From Caulobacter vibrioides OR37 (GTDB lineage: Bacteria; Pseudomonadota; Alphaproteobacteria; Caulobacterales; Caulobacteraceae): a stretch of 64,000 nucleotides of DNA. The stretch lies in the NCBI RefSeq assembly GCF_000372645.1, contig NZ_APMP01000009.1, positions 1 to 64,000 on the forward strand, given 5' to 3'. Below, piece after piece: positions 52,896 through 61,865 of this stretch; within the stretch, counting starts at the first letter, position 1, and the number at the start of each line of letters is the position of its first letter. The position numbers and the translations under genes were made by a program. Under the pieces are notes generated by a model. The model saw only the letters and a list, made by a program, of their open reading frames with translations, was not told the DNA's origin and made no database searches.

Positions 52896-53318
52896 CTAAT
52901 GGTCCCCGAACTCGATGTCCCGGCGCGCGGACACGATGGTGACGATGAAGCCCGCCAGTACGTCCAGCAGCACCATCAGGGTGACCAGGAAGAAGGTCGA
53001 GGTCGCGAAGGCCGGAAACAGCAGAAACTCGACCAGGCAGAAGATGAACAGCACCATCGACAGCGAGTGGTTGATGATGGCGATCCGGCGGCTGGTCGTG
53101 GACTTCAACAGCTCGACGAACAGCACCACCAGCGAGGCGGCCAACAGAAGGTCGCCCAGGCTGACGCCCCACTCGGCCCGCGAGGTCATGTGGATGGTGA
53201 ACAGCTTGTCGGTCATGCGGACATTGGCGTCCACGGCCTTGAACGCGCCCGACAGGGTCAGGCAGATCAGGTTGTAGATCAGCACTGGCAGCGCCAGCAG
53301 CGGAACCGCCGCGAACAT
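52896..53318 (-). CDS. Small membrane protein of unknown function
   Basis: A 140-residue integral membrane protein, about four hydrophobic segments: [59 protein letters not shown] and TFFLVTLMVLLDVLAGFIVTIV. A loop DANVRMTDKLFTIHMTSRAEWG sits between the first two. No motif was recognised. A TTAACCAT-like sequence (53357-53364, reverse) lies about 40 bases upstream of its ATG, which might be a CtrA half-site. Confidence 0.7.
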   Translation of the reverse strand: MFAAVPLLALPVLIYNLICLTLSGAFKAVDANVRMTDKLFTIHMTSRAEWGVSLGDLLLAASLVVLFVELLKSTTSRRIAIINHSLSMVLFIFCLVEFLLFPAFATSTFFLVTLMVLLDVLAGFIVTIVSARRDIEFGDH

Positions 53319-53425
53319 CGAGCTTCCCCCTTCGGCACGCCCCGAGACGTCATGCCATGGTTAAGGCGTAACGGCTTATTCGGCTTCGGTGAAGACGTCT
53401 CGCCCGAAACGCGTGACGTCGCCTC

Positions 53426-54163
53426 TTACGCCTCGTCGACGCCCAGAGGATTGCGGGCCCGCGACTGCAACCACATCACCCCCAGGAGATCGGACACCGA
53501 GGCCTTCAGGCGGCCGAGGTTGGTGTATTTCGACACCCCCGTCTCGCGGTGGCGATGGTTCACCGGCTGGAACGCGACCTCGTAGCCCTCGCGCAGCATC
53601 AGGGCGGGAATGTAGCGATGGATGTGATCGAAGTACGGCAGGCGCAGGAAGGCCTCGCGCCGGAAGGCCTTCAGGCCGCAGCCGGTGTCGTTGGCGGTGT
53701 CTTTCAACAGTCGCTTGCGCACGCCGTTGCCGAACTTGGAGGCCAGCCGCTTGGCCTGGCTGTCCTGACGCTTGACCCGCTCGCCGCCCACCAGGGCGAG
53801 GCTGTCGGGGCCGGCGGCCAGGGCCTTGGCCAGGCGCGGCGCGTCGGCCGGATCGTTCTGCCCGTCGCCGTCCAGGGTGATGACGATCGGCGCGCGCGCG
53901 GCCAGCACGCCGCTGCGGACGGCGCGGCTCTGACCCGAGTTCTTCCGATGACCCAGCACGCGCAGTTGCGGGATCTCGGCCTTCAGGGCGATCAGCCGCG
54001 CCTTGGTGTCGTCGCGGCTGGCGTCGTCGACGAAGATCATCTCGTAGGCCTCGCCGGCGAAGGCGGCCGCGATCTCGCGCGCCAGCTTCGGCGCGGCCTC
54101 GCCCTCGTCGAAAACGGGAACGACGACGGAAAAGTCGGGGGTCTGGGCGGCTTGCAGGCTCAT
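53426..54163 (-). CDS. Family 2 glycosyltransferase (dolichol-phosphate-mannose-synthase-like)
   Basis: A 245-residue cytoplasmic-side GT-A enzyme. SVVVPVFDEGEAAPKLAREI, FVDDASRDDT, VITLDGDGQNDPADAPRLAKAL (catalytic DGD) and KAFRREAFLRLPYFDHIHRYIPALMLREGYEVAFQPVNHRHRETGVSKYTN are family hallmarks. Such enzymes transfer a sugar onto a polyprenyl phosphate. It is divergent from a GT39 transferase that would use such a donor. The gap holds a 112-bp tandem repeat. Confidence 0.9.
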   Translation of the reverse strand: MSLQAAQTPDFSVVVPVFDEGEAAPKLAREIAAAFAGEAYEMIFVDDASRDDTKARLIALKAEIPQLRVLGHRKNSGQSRAVRSGVLAARAPIVITLDGDGQNDPADAPRLAKALAAGPDSLALVGGERVKRQDSQAKRLASKFGNGVRKRLLKDTANDTGCGLKAFRREAFLRLPYFDHIHRYIPALMLREGYEVAFQPVNHRHRETGVSKYTNLGRLKASVSDLLGVMWLQSRARNPLGVDEA

Positions 54164-54185
54164 CGCCCCCTCATACAACAAAAGT

Positions 54186-54416
54186 CGCTCGAAGCCCGTC
54201 CTTTTCAAATCTCCGATTTGAAAGGGAAAGACGGGCTTCGAAATCAGATAGTTAGAGCGCGATCGCCGCCGAAACCGGCTTCCACTTTCGGCTATCGCGC
54301 TCGAAGCCCGTCCCTTTCAAATCTCCGATTTGAAAGGGAAAGACGGGCTTCGAAATCAGATAGTTAGAGCGCGATCGCCGCCGAAACCGGCTTCCACTTT
54401 CGGCTATCGCGCTCGA
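54186..54416. repeat. Tandem pair of 112-bp palindromic units
   Basis: Unit 1 starts at 54186 and unit 2 at 54298; they differ by one base. Each contains a GAAGCCCGTC...GACGGGCTTC hairpin over CTTTCAAATC/GATTTGAAAG, then agagcgcgatcgccgccgaaaccggc folding with its own inverse. They occupy the divergent promoter region of the GT2/GT39 genes. A divergent relative is at the window start. Confidence 0.9.
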
Positions 54417-54444
54417 CCGGAAGGATCGTGCTAAAGCAGGGCGC

Positions 54445-56151
54445 ATGACGCTTGAATCTCGCCTGGATGGCTGGAGCCGGGGGTGGCGCGGCCCCCTGTT
54501 CGCCGCGCTGATCGCCCTGGTCGCGGGCCTGCCCGGCCTGTTCGCCATGCCGCCGCTCGATCGCGACGAGTCCCGCTTCGCCCAGGCCACGTCGCAGATG
54601 CTGGAGACCGGCGACTATGTCGTCATCAAGTTCCAGGACCAGCCGCGCTTCAAGAAGCCGGTCGGCATCCACTGGCTGCAGGCGATCAGCGTCAAGGCGC
54701 TGTCCGACGCCGAGACGCGCCGGATCTGGGCCTACCGCATCCCTTCCCTGCTGGGCGCGATGCTGGCGGCGGCCGCCTGCGCCTGGGGCGCGAGCGCGCT
54801 GTTCGATCCTCGCACCGGCCTGATCGCCGGCGGGATCCTGGGGGCCACCTTCCTGCTGTCGTCCGAGGCCTTCATCGCCAAGACCGACGCGGCGCTATGC
54901 GGCTTCACCACCCTGGCCATGGCGGCCCTGGCGCGAGTCTACGCGGCCCAGCTGAAGGGCGAGAACGCCGGCAAGCCGACCAAGCTGGCCTTCTGGCTGG
55001 GCCTGTCGCTGGCCGCCCTGATCAAGGGCCCGGTCGGCCTGCTGGTCGTGATCCTGGCCCTGATCATGCTGGGCCTGTGGGACCGCAAGGCCGCCTGGAT
55101 GAAGAGCCTGGGCCTGACCTGGGGCCTGATCCTGTTCGCCGCCATCGTCCTGCCCTGGGCGATGATGATCACCGTGGCCACCGACGGCGCCTTCTGGGGC
55201 GCGGCCGTGGGCGGGGACCTGGCGCCGAAGATGGCCGGGGGCCAGGAGGGGCACGCCGCGCCGTTCGGCTACCACGCCCTGGCCGCGCCGCTGCTGACCT
55301 TCCCGGCCACCCTATTGCTGCCGGCCGCGGTCGCCTTGGGCTGGACCGGCCGCAAGCAGCCGGGCGTGCGCTTCGCCGTCTGCTGGCTGGTCCCGACCTG
55401 GCTGATGTTCGAGCTTTTGCCCACCAAGCTGATCCACTACGAGCTGCCGGCCTATGGCGCGCTGGCCATGCTGATGGCGGCGGCGATCCGCGCGCCGCTG
55501 GGCGGTTGGAGCCGGCGGATCGGCGCGGTCCTGGCCCTGTTCGCGGGCGTCGTCTTCGCGGCCGTCGCGGTCTACGGCCAGAAGCGGTTCGGAGACGGCG
55601 CGACCCTGGCCTTCGCCGCCCTGGCCGGCGCGCTGGCGCTGGGCGCGGGGATCGCCGGCGCGGTCCTGCTGCTGCGCCGCCATTCGGTTCTCGCCCTGGT
55701 CAGCGCCGGGGCCCTGGGCGTCGCCGCCCACATCGCCCTGACCGCCGGCCTGTTGCCGAACCTCAAGCCGCTGTTCCTATCCAAGGACGTCGCCGACGCC
55801 CTGGACAGCGCCCGCCTGTCGCCCCGCTCGGGCGCGCTCGGGCCGGTGGCCGTCACCGGCTACGCCGAGCCCAGCCTGGTGTTCCAGCTGGGCACGGCCA
55901 CCCAGCTGACCAATGGCGAGGGCGCGGCCGACGCCATCGCCGAGGGCCGCCCCGCCGTGGTCGAGGCCCGCGAGGAGAAGGCCTTCCGCGCCGCCATGGT
56001 CGACGACAATCTCAAGCCGCGCCCCGTCGCCGTGATCGAGGGCGTCAACTATTCCGACGGCCACAAGAACCGCCTGACGATCTACCGGGGCGAGCCCCAG
56101 ACGCCCGATCCCTCCGCCGAACCGGGCGGGGCGCAGGAAACCAACCCATGA
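54445..56151 (+). CDS. Family 39 polyprenyl-phosphate-sugar glycosyltransferase (ArnT-like)
   Basis: A 568-residue inner-membrane GT-C enzyme. It has at least eleven hydrophobic segments. The DRDESRFAQATSQMLETGDYVVIKFQDQPRFKKPVGIHWLQAI region is the diagnostic first periplasmic loop (Asp-Glu). Related enzymes transfer an aminoarabinose or mannose to lipid A or protein from undecaprenyl phosphate. The partner GT2 on the other strand probably supplies the donor. It overlaps HMG-CoA lyase by ATGA. The substrate is unknown. Confidence 0.9.
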   Translation: MTLESRLDGWSRGWRGPLFAALIALVAGLPGLFAMPPLDRDESRFAQATSQMLETGDYVVIKFQDQPRFKKPVGIHWLQAISVKALSDAETRRIWAYRIPSLLGAMLAAAACAWGASALFDPRTGLIAGGILGATFLLSSEAFIAKTDAALCGFTTLAMAALARVYAAQLKGENAGKPTKLAFWLGLSLAALIKGPVGLLVVILALIMLGLWDRKAAWMKSLGLTWGLILFAAIVLPWAMMITVATDGAFWGAAVGGDLAPKMAGGQEGHAAPFGYHALAAPLLTFPATLLLPAAVALGWTGRKQPGVRFAVCWLVPTWLMFELLPTKLIHYELPAYGALAMLMAAAIRAPLGGWSRRIGAVLALFAGVVFAAVAVYGQKRFGDGATLAFAALAGALALGAGIAGAVLLLRRHSVLALVSAGALGVAAHIALTAGLLPNLKPLFLSKDVADALDSARLSPRSGALGPVAVTGYAEPSLVFQLGTATQLTNGEGAADAIAEGRPAVVEAREEKAFRAAMVDDNLKPRPVAVIEGVNYSDGHKNRLTIYRGEPQTPDPSAEPGGAQETNP

Positions 56152-57047
56152 GCCGCTTCATCCAGATCGTCGAGGTCGGGCCGCGCGACGGCCTGCAGAA
56201 CGAGAAGACCATCCTGAGCGTCGAGGACAAGCTCGACCTGATCCGCGCGCTGGAGACGGCCGGCGCCCGGCGCATGGAGGTGGTGTCGTTCGTCAACCCC
56301 AACCGCGTGCCGCAGATGGCGGGGGCCGAGGACATCATGGCCGCGCTTCCCGCCGACCGCGTCCAGTCGCGCATCGGCCTGGTGCTCAACATGCGCGGCT
56401 GGGAGCGTTGCGTCTCGACCGGCTGCGACGAGGCCAATGTCGTGGTCTGCGCCTCGGACGGCTTTGGCGTGAAGAACCAGGGCGCGACGGTCCGCCAGCA
56501 GATCGATACGTTGGCCGCCATCGCCGAACGCCAGGCCGTCGAGGGCGGCCCGCCGATCACCGCGACGATCTCGGTGGCCTTCGGCTGTCCGTTCGACGGC
56601 GAGATCAGCCAGGATCAGGTCGTGGCCATCGCCCGCGAGGCCGCCGCCCTGGGCGTGCGCGAGATCGCCGTCGCCGACACGATCGGCGTCGCCGATCCCT
56701 GGACCGTCCGCCAGCGGATCGAGGCCGTCCGCGCGGCCGCCCCGGACGCGCGGCTGCGGATGCACTTCCACGACACCCGCAACACCGGCCTGGCCAACGC
56801 CTTCGCCAGCGTCGAGGCCGGCGTCGACGTGCTGGACGCCTCGGTGGGCGGCCTGGGCGGGTGTCCGTTCGCGCCCGCCGCCACCGGAAATATCGGCACC
56901 GAGGATCTGGTCTACATGCTGGAACGCGCCGGCTTCGAAACCGGTTACGACCTGGCGGCCCTGATCCGGATCGGCCGCGACATCAGCGCCAAGCTGGGCA
57001 AGGCCCCCGCCTCGTCCCTGGCCCGCGCCGGAGGCTTCCCCGCATGA
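56148..57047 (+). CDS. Hydroxymethylglutaryl-CoA lyase
   Basis: A 299-residue TIM-barrel enzyme that splits HMG-CoA into acetoacetate and acetyl-CoA in leucine and ketone-body metabolism. EVGPRDGLQNE with the catalytic Arg-Asp pair, the FHDTRNTGLAN metal site and GLGGCPFAPAATGNIGTEDL with Cys239 are signatures. It is coupled (ATGA) to both neighbours. Its pairing with a membrane glycosyltransferase is not functionally obvious. Confidence 0.93.
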   Translation: MSRFIQIVEVGPRDGLQNEKTILSVEDKLDLIRALETAGARRMEVVSFVNPNRVPQMAGAEDIMAALPADRVQSRIGLVLNMRGWERCVSTGCDEANVVVCASDGFGVKNQGATVRQQIDTLAAIAERQAVEGGPPITATISVAFGCPFDGEISQDQVVAIAREAAALGVREIAVADTIGVADPWTVRQRIEAVRAAAPDARLRMHFHDTRNTGLANAFASVEAGVDVLDASVGGLGGCPFAPAATGNIGTEDLVYMLERAGFETGYDLAALIRIGRDISAKLGKAPASSLARAGGFPA

Positions 57048-57421
57048 TCCGCCTGGCCGCCCTGCTCGCCCTGTCCTTGAGCGCCTGCGCGGCGGCCGCG
57101 CCGGAGGGCGCCTCGCCCGGCGGCCCGGCGTCGCGCTGCGACGTGACGATCCGCTTCGGCAGCTATGGCGGCGGCATCGACCGGCCGCTTTCCGACACCG
57201 TGACCGACATGGTCAAGACCGACCGCGACCTGGCCCATGTCGAGCGCAAGCCCTGGGGCCGCGAGGGCGAATACGACCTCTGCCTGACGGCCAAGTCGAA
57301 GCTGAACGCCAGCGCCATCTACGAGCGCTACCGGGCGATGCTTCCCGCCAGGAACCTGCAAGCGCCCACGTCGATCGAGGGGCCGGACGGCAAGCGGTTC
57401 GAGACGATCGGGCCTATGTAG
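57044..57421 (+). CDS. Small lipoprotein/secreted protein of unknown function
   Basis: A 125-residue protein with signal and a lipobox-like LSLSAC. The mature part has a Cys pair (SRCDVTIRFGSYGGGIDRPL and YDLCLT) around TDMVKTDRDLAHVERKPWGREGEYDLCLTAKS, then an alpha-helical end. No family is recognised. It overlaps the HMG-CoA lyase stop as ATGA, so it belongs to the same operon. Confidence 0.65.
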   Translation: MIRLAALLALSLSACAAAAPEGASPGGPASRCDVTIRFGSYGGGIDRPLSDTVTDMVKTDRDLAHVERKPWGREGEYDLCLTAKSKLNASAIYERYRAMLPARNLQAPTSIEGPDGKRFETIGPM

Positions 57422-57482
57422 CGGCGGTTCCTACCGACAGATCTGGGTGGAAGGGCGACTTTCACTCCGGCAAGCTGGAGCG

Positions 57483-57758
57483 ATGACAATACCTGCCGGC
57501 TTCTCCGAACTTTGCTCAGGGCTCCACCAGGACGCGCTCTACCTGGCGCAAGGTAGCGTGGAACGTCTTGCGGCTGATTGCGTCGAATTCGTCAGGCAAG
57601 ATCACAAGGCTGATCTCCGTGAATTCTTGCGCACCGAACTCGAAGCACGAACGGCAAGCGAACTGAAGGGAGCCATAAATCGGCAAAAGCCCGACATTCG
57701 CTTTTCGTCTTCCGAAGCGAAGACCTTCCTTGAGAGTGCCCTTCAGCGCCTTGGCTAA
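57483..57758 (+). CDS. Hypothetical protein, 91 residues, low GC
   Basis: A small helical protein (MTIPAGFSELCSGLHQDALYLAQGSVERLAADCVEFVRQDHKADLREFLRTELEARTASELKGAINRQKPDIRFSSSEAKTFLESALQRLG). The codon use is clearly less GC-biased than its neighbours, suggesting recent gain. A CTGGAGCG ribosome-like site precedes the ATG at 57483. No family was recognised. It sits just before a repeat-rich gap. Confidence 0.55.
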   Translation: MTIPAGFSELCSGLHQDALYLAQGSVERLAADCVEFVRQDHKADLREFLRTELEARTASELKGAINRQKPDIRFSSSEAKTFLESALQRLG

Positions 57759-57817
57759 TCCGACAGCTGTCGAACGCGGACGTGATCAACGTCTGAGACG
57801 GGCGGTGGTTGGGCATT

Positions 57818-57961
57818 GCGCCCCCTTCGTCACGTCGCCTATCGGCGCCGCGCCACCTCCCCCGTTTCTCGGGGGAGGAGGAAACGGTTATCTCCTCACC
57901 CGTAGCCAAGCGTACGGGGGAGGTGGCGCGATGCGGATACGCATCGTGACGGAGGGGGCGC
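57818..57961. repeat. 144-bp nested inverted repeat
   Basis: Outer arms gcgcccccttcgtcacg (57818-57834) and cgtgacggagggggcgc (57945-57961) match with one mismatch; inner arms cgcgccacctcccccgt (57849-57865) and acgggggaggtggcgcg (57914-57930) match perfectly. Extra hairpins lie within. It is of the CTCCCCCG family found at 6.7 and 31.3 kb. It resembles a small non-autonomous (MITE-like) element. Confidence 0.85.
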
Positions 57962-58012
57962 TTGCGAACTTCCGAGTAGGGCCGCGAACAGCCTCTCCCC
58001 TTCTTCCATAAA

Positions 58013-58142
58013 CCCGACCTTCCCGGCGACTGCCGGGACCCAGATCGAACCCACGGTCGCGCGTCCCTTTGGTTCGGAGCGATGTCGCCCCCCCAGCCGC
58101 TCTGGATGAATCTGGGCCCCGGCGTTCGCCGGGGAGGTCGGT
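58013..58142. repeat. Inverted repeat with CCCGGCG arms
   Basis: An arm beginning cccgaccttcccggcgac (58013) is inverted at 58110-58142 (atctgggccccggcgttcgc...). Each arm is a hairpin. Together with the preceding element it fills the 430-base gap between 57759 and 58188, which otherwise shows no gene. Confidence 0.75.
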
Positions 58143-58188
58143 TGAGAAGGGATATCTATTAGGGCCGAAAGCCGCCCCGACCGTCGCC

Positions 58189-59115
58189 CTAAATCGGCCG
58201 CCCGGTCAGCTTCCACAGCAGCGGGCGGCAGACGCTCATCAGCATGATGGCCGGGGCCAGCAGCACGGCGGCGGCGAACAGCTGGAACGAGTCGGCGCGC
58301 TTGATGAAATAGCGGGTCAGGCCGACGCCCTTGTGGAACTCGACCTTGACCGGATGCTCCAGGCTGGTGTGGCCCAGATGCACGACCTGGGCCTTGGGCT
58401 GGAACAGCACCTGGCCGCCGGCGCGGCGGGCGCGCCAGCACAGGTCGATGTCCTCGACGTGCAGGAAATAGCCTTCGTCGAAACCGCCCAGGGCGTCGAA
58501 ATCCCGGCGGCGCATGGCGAAGCAGGCCCCGGAGATGGTCGGCATCGGCGCCGGTCCCGCCGGCACCGGCTCGTGTTCCCGGTGGATCTCGAAGGCCGCC
58601 AGCTTCGGATAGCGGCGGGTCAGCTGGCCGAAGCTGAGCACGGTGCTCATCGGCGTCACCTCGCCGCGACGACCGCCGCGCTGCTCGGAGCCATCGACGT
58701 TCAGCACCCGCGCCCCGACGATGGTCGGCGTCGGCTGGCCCTTGAAGGCCGTCACCAGGCTGGCCACGCAGCCGGGCTGCAGGTTGGCGTCCGGATTGAG
58801 GAAGACGATGTGCTCGCCGCCCGCCGTCGTGGCGCCCAGATTGGCCCCGCGCGCGAAGCCGATATTGCCGTGGCCCTGCTTGAGCACGACGCGCGGCTCG
58901 GTCAGGGCCAGGGCGCGCAGCATGTCCTCGTCGCGAGCGCACGAGCCGTTGTCGACGATCACGAACTCGTCGACCAACGGCTCGGCCAGCACGTGCCTGA
59001 TGCTCTCGATGAGCGCGTCTCCCGTCCGATAGACGACCATGACCACCGACACGTTCGGGCGAGCCGGACGGGCGCCGGCGGTAATGGTCGAGAGGGACGG
59101 GATCATGCTGTTCAT
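58189..59115 (-). CDS. Family 2 glycosyltransferase (rhamnosyltransferase-like)
   Basis: A 308-residue GT-A enzyme. VSVVMVVYRTGDALIESIRHVL, EFVIVDNGSC, NIGFARGANLG, FLNPDANLQPG (catalytic acidic motif), SGACFAMRRRDFDALGGFDEGYFLHVEDIDLCWRARRAGG and HLGHTS form the WcaA/rhamnosyltransferase signature. A C-terminal amphipathic membrane segment (LFAAAVLLAPAIMLMSVCRPLLWKL) anchors it. It sits directly upstream of nothing else related; thrS ends at its start (one-base overlap), so they may be cotranscribed. Confidence 0.9.
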   Translation of the reverse strand: MNSMIPSLSTITAGARPARPNVSVVMVVYRTGDALIESIRHVLAEPLVDEFVIVDNGSCARDEDMLRALALTEPRVVLKQGHGNIGFARGANLGATTAGGEHIVFLNPDANLQPGCVASLVTAFKGQPTPTIVGARVLNVDGSEQRGGRRGEVTPMSTVLSFGQLTRRYPKLAAFEIHREHEPVPAGPAPMPTISGACFAMRRRDFDALGGFDEGYFLHVEDIDLCWRARRAGGQVLFQPKAQVVHLGHTSLEHPVKVEFHKGVGLTRYFIKRADSFQLFAAAVLLAPAIMLMSVCRPLLWKLTGRPI

Positions 59116-61091
59116 CAGGCGGTCACGGCCTCCAGTGACGCCTTGGCGGCGCGCGCGCGCGCCACGTCCGGCGGGGTGGCGTCAGCGGTCAGGACGGCCA
59201 GGGCTTCCTCAAGCGGCAGGACGCTCTGTCCCTCGCCGCCCAGGCGGCGCAAGGCCAGTTGCCTCGTCTCTGCTTCCTTGCGTCCCACAACCGCGATCAC
59301 TGGCGTCTTGGCGAGGCTATGCTCGCGAATCTTATAGTTGATCTTCTCGTTCCGAAGGTCCAGTTCCGCGCGCATACCTAGATTCGTCAACGTCTCAACG
59401 ACCTCGCGGGCATAGTCGTCGGCGTCGGAGGTAATGGTGGCCACCACGACTTGCGTCGGCGCCAGCCAGACGGGCAAGGCGCCCGCGTAGTTCTCCAACA
59501 GAATGCCGATAAATCGCTCGAAGGACCCCAGAATGGCGCGGTGAAGCATCACGGGACGCTTCTTCGAACCGTCCTCGGAAACGTATTCAGCGCCCAATCG
59601 TTCCGGCAGAACGAAATCTAATTGCAGGGTGCCGCACTGCCAGACGCGGCCGATCGCGTCCTTCAGCGAGAACTCCAGCTTTGGACCGTAGAAGGCGCCC
59701 TCGCCCTCCTGGAGCACCAGGGTCTCGCCCGCCGCCTCGGCGGCCGCCGACAGAGCGGCTTCGGCCTTGTCCCAGATTTCGTCCGTACCCGCGCGCAGCT
59801 CGGGACGCGTCGAAAACTTGGTGTCAGCCAGCGTCATGCCCAAGTCGTTATAGACCGAGCGCAACAATTCGATGAATCGCGCGCTCTCCTCGGTGACCTG
59901 CTCCTCGCGGCAGAAGATGTGGGCGTCGTCCTGGGTGAAGGCCCGCACGCGCATGATACCGTGCATCGAGCCCGACGGCTCGTAGCGGTGGCAGGCGCCG
60001 AACTCGGCCATGCGCAGCGGCAGTTCGCGATAGGACTTCTGGCCGACATTGAAGATCTGGATGTGGCCGGGGCAGTTCATCGGCTTGACGGCCAGGACCT
60101 CGCCCTCGGCGCTCTCGCACATGAACATGGCGTGGCCGAACTTCTCGGCGTGGCCCGACTTTTCCCACAGGCTCCGGTCCAGGATCTGCGGCGTCTTGAC
60201 CTCCTTGTAGCCGGCCGCGTCCAGGCGGCGGCGCATATAGTCTTCCAGCACGCGATAGAGCGCCCAGCCCTTCGGGTGCCAGAACACCATGCCCTTGCCC
60301 TCTTCCTGGATGTGGAAGAGGTCCATGGTCTTGCCCAGCTTGCGGTGATCGCGCTTCTCGGCTTCCTCGACGCGCTTCAGATAGGCGTCGAGATCGGCTT
60401 CGGTGGCCCAGCTCGTGCCGTAGATGCGCTGCAGCTGAGCGTTGTTCTGGTCGCCGCGCCAGTAGGCGCCGGCCAGCTTGGTCAGCTTGAAGGCCTTGCC
60501 GACGTGCTTGGTCGACGGCAGATGCGGACCGCGGCACAGGTCCTTCCAGTTCCCCTGGCGATAGACCGTGATCGTGTCGGTGTTGGGCAGATCGCGGATG
60601 ATCTGAGCCTTGTACTGCTCGCCGATCTCGTCGAAGTGCTTGATGGCCTCGTCGCGGTCCCAGACCTCGCGCGTGATCTTCTCGTCGCGATCGACGATCT
60701 CCTTCATGCGCTTTTCGATCTTCTCCAGATCATCCAGACTGAAAGGCTCGTCGCGGGCGAAGTCGTAGTAGAAGCCGTCCTCGACGTTCGGGCCGATCGT
60801 CACCTGGGTGCCGGGGAACAGCTCCTGCACCGCCTCGGCCAGCACGTGGGCCGTGTCGTGACGGATGGTGTCGAGGGCCTCGGGCGCCTCGCGCGTCAGG
60901 ATCTCGAACTTGCGCTCGCCCGTCAGCAGGTCGGGCGTCAGGGCGCGGTCCAGGTCCAGCACCTGGCCGTCCAGCTTGATCAGCAGCGCCTTCTTTTCCA
61001 GCGACTTGGAGATGGCGGCGGCGACGTCGCGCCCCGTGGAGCCGTCCGGATATTGTCGCGAGGAGCCGTCGGGGAAAACCAGATCGATCAT
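59115..61091 (-). CDS. thrS: Threonine--tRNA ligase
   Basis: A 658-residue class II synthetase. TGS domain at the N-terminus ([27 protein letters not shown]), editing domain with [17 protein letters not shown], catalytic core motifs ([68 protein letters not shown] and [23 protein letters not shown]), and the anticodon-binding C-terminus. Standard length. The yidD gene upstream on this strand overlaps its ATG by four bases. Confidence 0.98.
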   Translation of the reverse strand: MIDLVFPDGSSRQYPDGSTGRDVAAAISKSLEKKALLIKLDGQVLDLDRALTPDLLTGERKFEILTREAPEALDTIRHDTAHVLAEAVQELFPGTQVTIGPNVEDGFYYDFARDEPFSLDDLEKIEKRMKEIVDRDEKITREVWDRDEAIKHFDEIGEQYKAQIIRDLPNTDTITVYRQGNWKDLCRGPHLPSTKHVGKAFKLTKLAGAYWRGDQNNAQLQRIYGTSWATEADLDAYLKRVEEAEKRDHRKLGKTMDLFHIQEEGKGMVFWHPKGWALYRVLEDYMRRRLDAAGYKEVKTPQILDRSLWEKSGHAEKFGHAMFMCESAEGEVLAVKPMNCPGHIQIFNVGQKSYRELPLRMAEFGACHRYEPSGSMHGIMRVRAFTQDDAHIFCREEQVTEESARFIELLRSVYNDLGMTLADTKFSTRPELRAGTDEIWDKAEAALSAAAEAAGETLVLQEGEGAFYGPKLEFSLKDAIGRVWQCGTLQLDFVLPERLGAEYVSEDGSKKRPVMLHRAILGSFERFIGILLENYAGALPVWLAPTQVVVATITSDADDYAREVVETLTNLGMRAELDLRNEKINYKIREHSLAKTPVIAVVGRKEAETRQLALRRLGGEGQSVLPLEEALAVLTADATPPDVARARAAKASLEAVTA

Positions 61092-61342
61092 TCTTCACAT
61101 TTCCACTTGCGTGGCTGGTGTCGCGGCGGCGGCGGGTCGTATCCCGATCCGCCAAACGGATTGCAGCGGCAAATCCGTCGCAACGTCAGCCAAGAACCCG
61201 TTATCGGGCCATGATCCTTCAGGGCGGCGGCCGCGTACTCCGAACAGGTCGGCGCGAAGCGGCACTGACGCCCGATAAAGGGCGAGAGCGTCAACTTGTA
61301 GGCCCGGAGGCCAAGGTCGACGGTGCGTTCATAGAGAGACAT
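61088..61342 (-). CDS. yidD: Membrane protein insertion efficiency factor YidD
   Basis: An 84-residue YidD/DUF37 protein. [58 protein letters not shown] is the complete family signature with its conserved Cys residues. It assists YidC-dependent membrane insertion. The ATG at 61342 gives the amphipathic start [16 protein letters not shown]. It overlaps thrS by ATGA. Such an order, yidD-thrS, is a frequent alphaproteobacterial arrangement. Confidence 0.95.
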   Translation of the reverse strand: MSLYERTVDLGLRAYKLTLSPFIGRQCRFAPTCSEYAAAALKDHGPITGSWLTLRRICRCNPFGGSGYDPPPPRHQPRKWKCEE

Positions 61343-61395
61343 TGCCGGCGCGCGACTTTGTTGCAGTGCGGTTACACACTCCCCGGAGGGAAGGA

Positions 61396-61857
61396 TCAAG
61401 CCGCGCCGGCGGTGCTAGTTCGCGTTTCGGAGCGGGCTGTGGCCTTCCGGACAGCCTCCACCGTCGCGTCGAACGCCAGCAGCGTCGAGGCGTGACGGGC
61501 GGGATAGTCCTTGACCGGCTCCAGCACGGCGAGCTCCGCAAACCGGCCCGCGGGAGGCGAACCGTTCGACTTGAGCATAGCGGCAAGCGAGTCCCGCGCC
61601 AACTCGATCTCGGAAAGTTCGGCGCCGATCACGTTGGCGCCCAGGATCGCGGCGGCCGCCTGGCCCAGGGCGCAGGCCGAGACGTCCTGGGCGTAGTCGA
61701 CGACCTTGCCGTCTTGGACCGTCACATCGACGACGATTCGGCTGCCGCACAGCTTGGCGGTCTTCTCGCTGGTGGCGTCCGGCGCGGCCAGGCGGCCGGC
61801 GCGCGGCATATTGGCCACTAGCGTCAGGATTTTCGCGCTGTAGAGGTCGTCGATCAT
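61396..61857 (-). CDS. Iron-sulphur cluster assembly scaffold (IscU/NifU-N-like)
   Basis: A 153-residue NifU-N fold protein. LPAAPDATSEKTAKLCGSRIVVDVTVQDGKVVDYAQDVSACALGQAAAAIL carries the Cys of the first (AKLCGSR) and second (SACALGQ) cluster-ligand positions; the third Cys of IscU is not obvious, so it resembles the diverged SufU-type/NifU-like group. The ATG at 61857 gives MIDDLYSAKILTLVANMPR. It lies eight bases after an SRPBCC gene on the same strand. Confidence 0.82.
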   Translation of the reverse strand: MIDDLYSAKILTLVANMPRAGRLAAPDATSEKTAKLCGSRIVVDVTVQDGKVVDYAQDVSACALGQAAAAILGANVIGAELSEIELARDSLAAMLKSNGSPPAGRFAELAVLEPVKDYPARHASTLLAFDATVEAVRKATARSETRTSTAGAA

Positions 61858-61865
61858 CGCGCGTC

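Noticed and set aside
59622-61214. Long forward frame opposite thrS and yidD
   Set aside because: Antisense shadow of thrS; no signature, no ribosome site, and it crosses gene boundaries.
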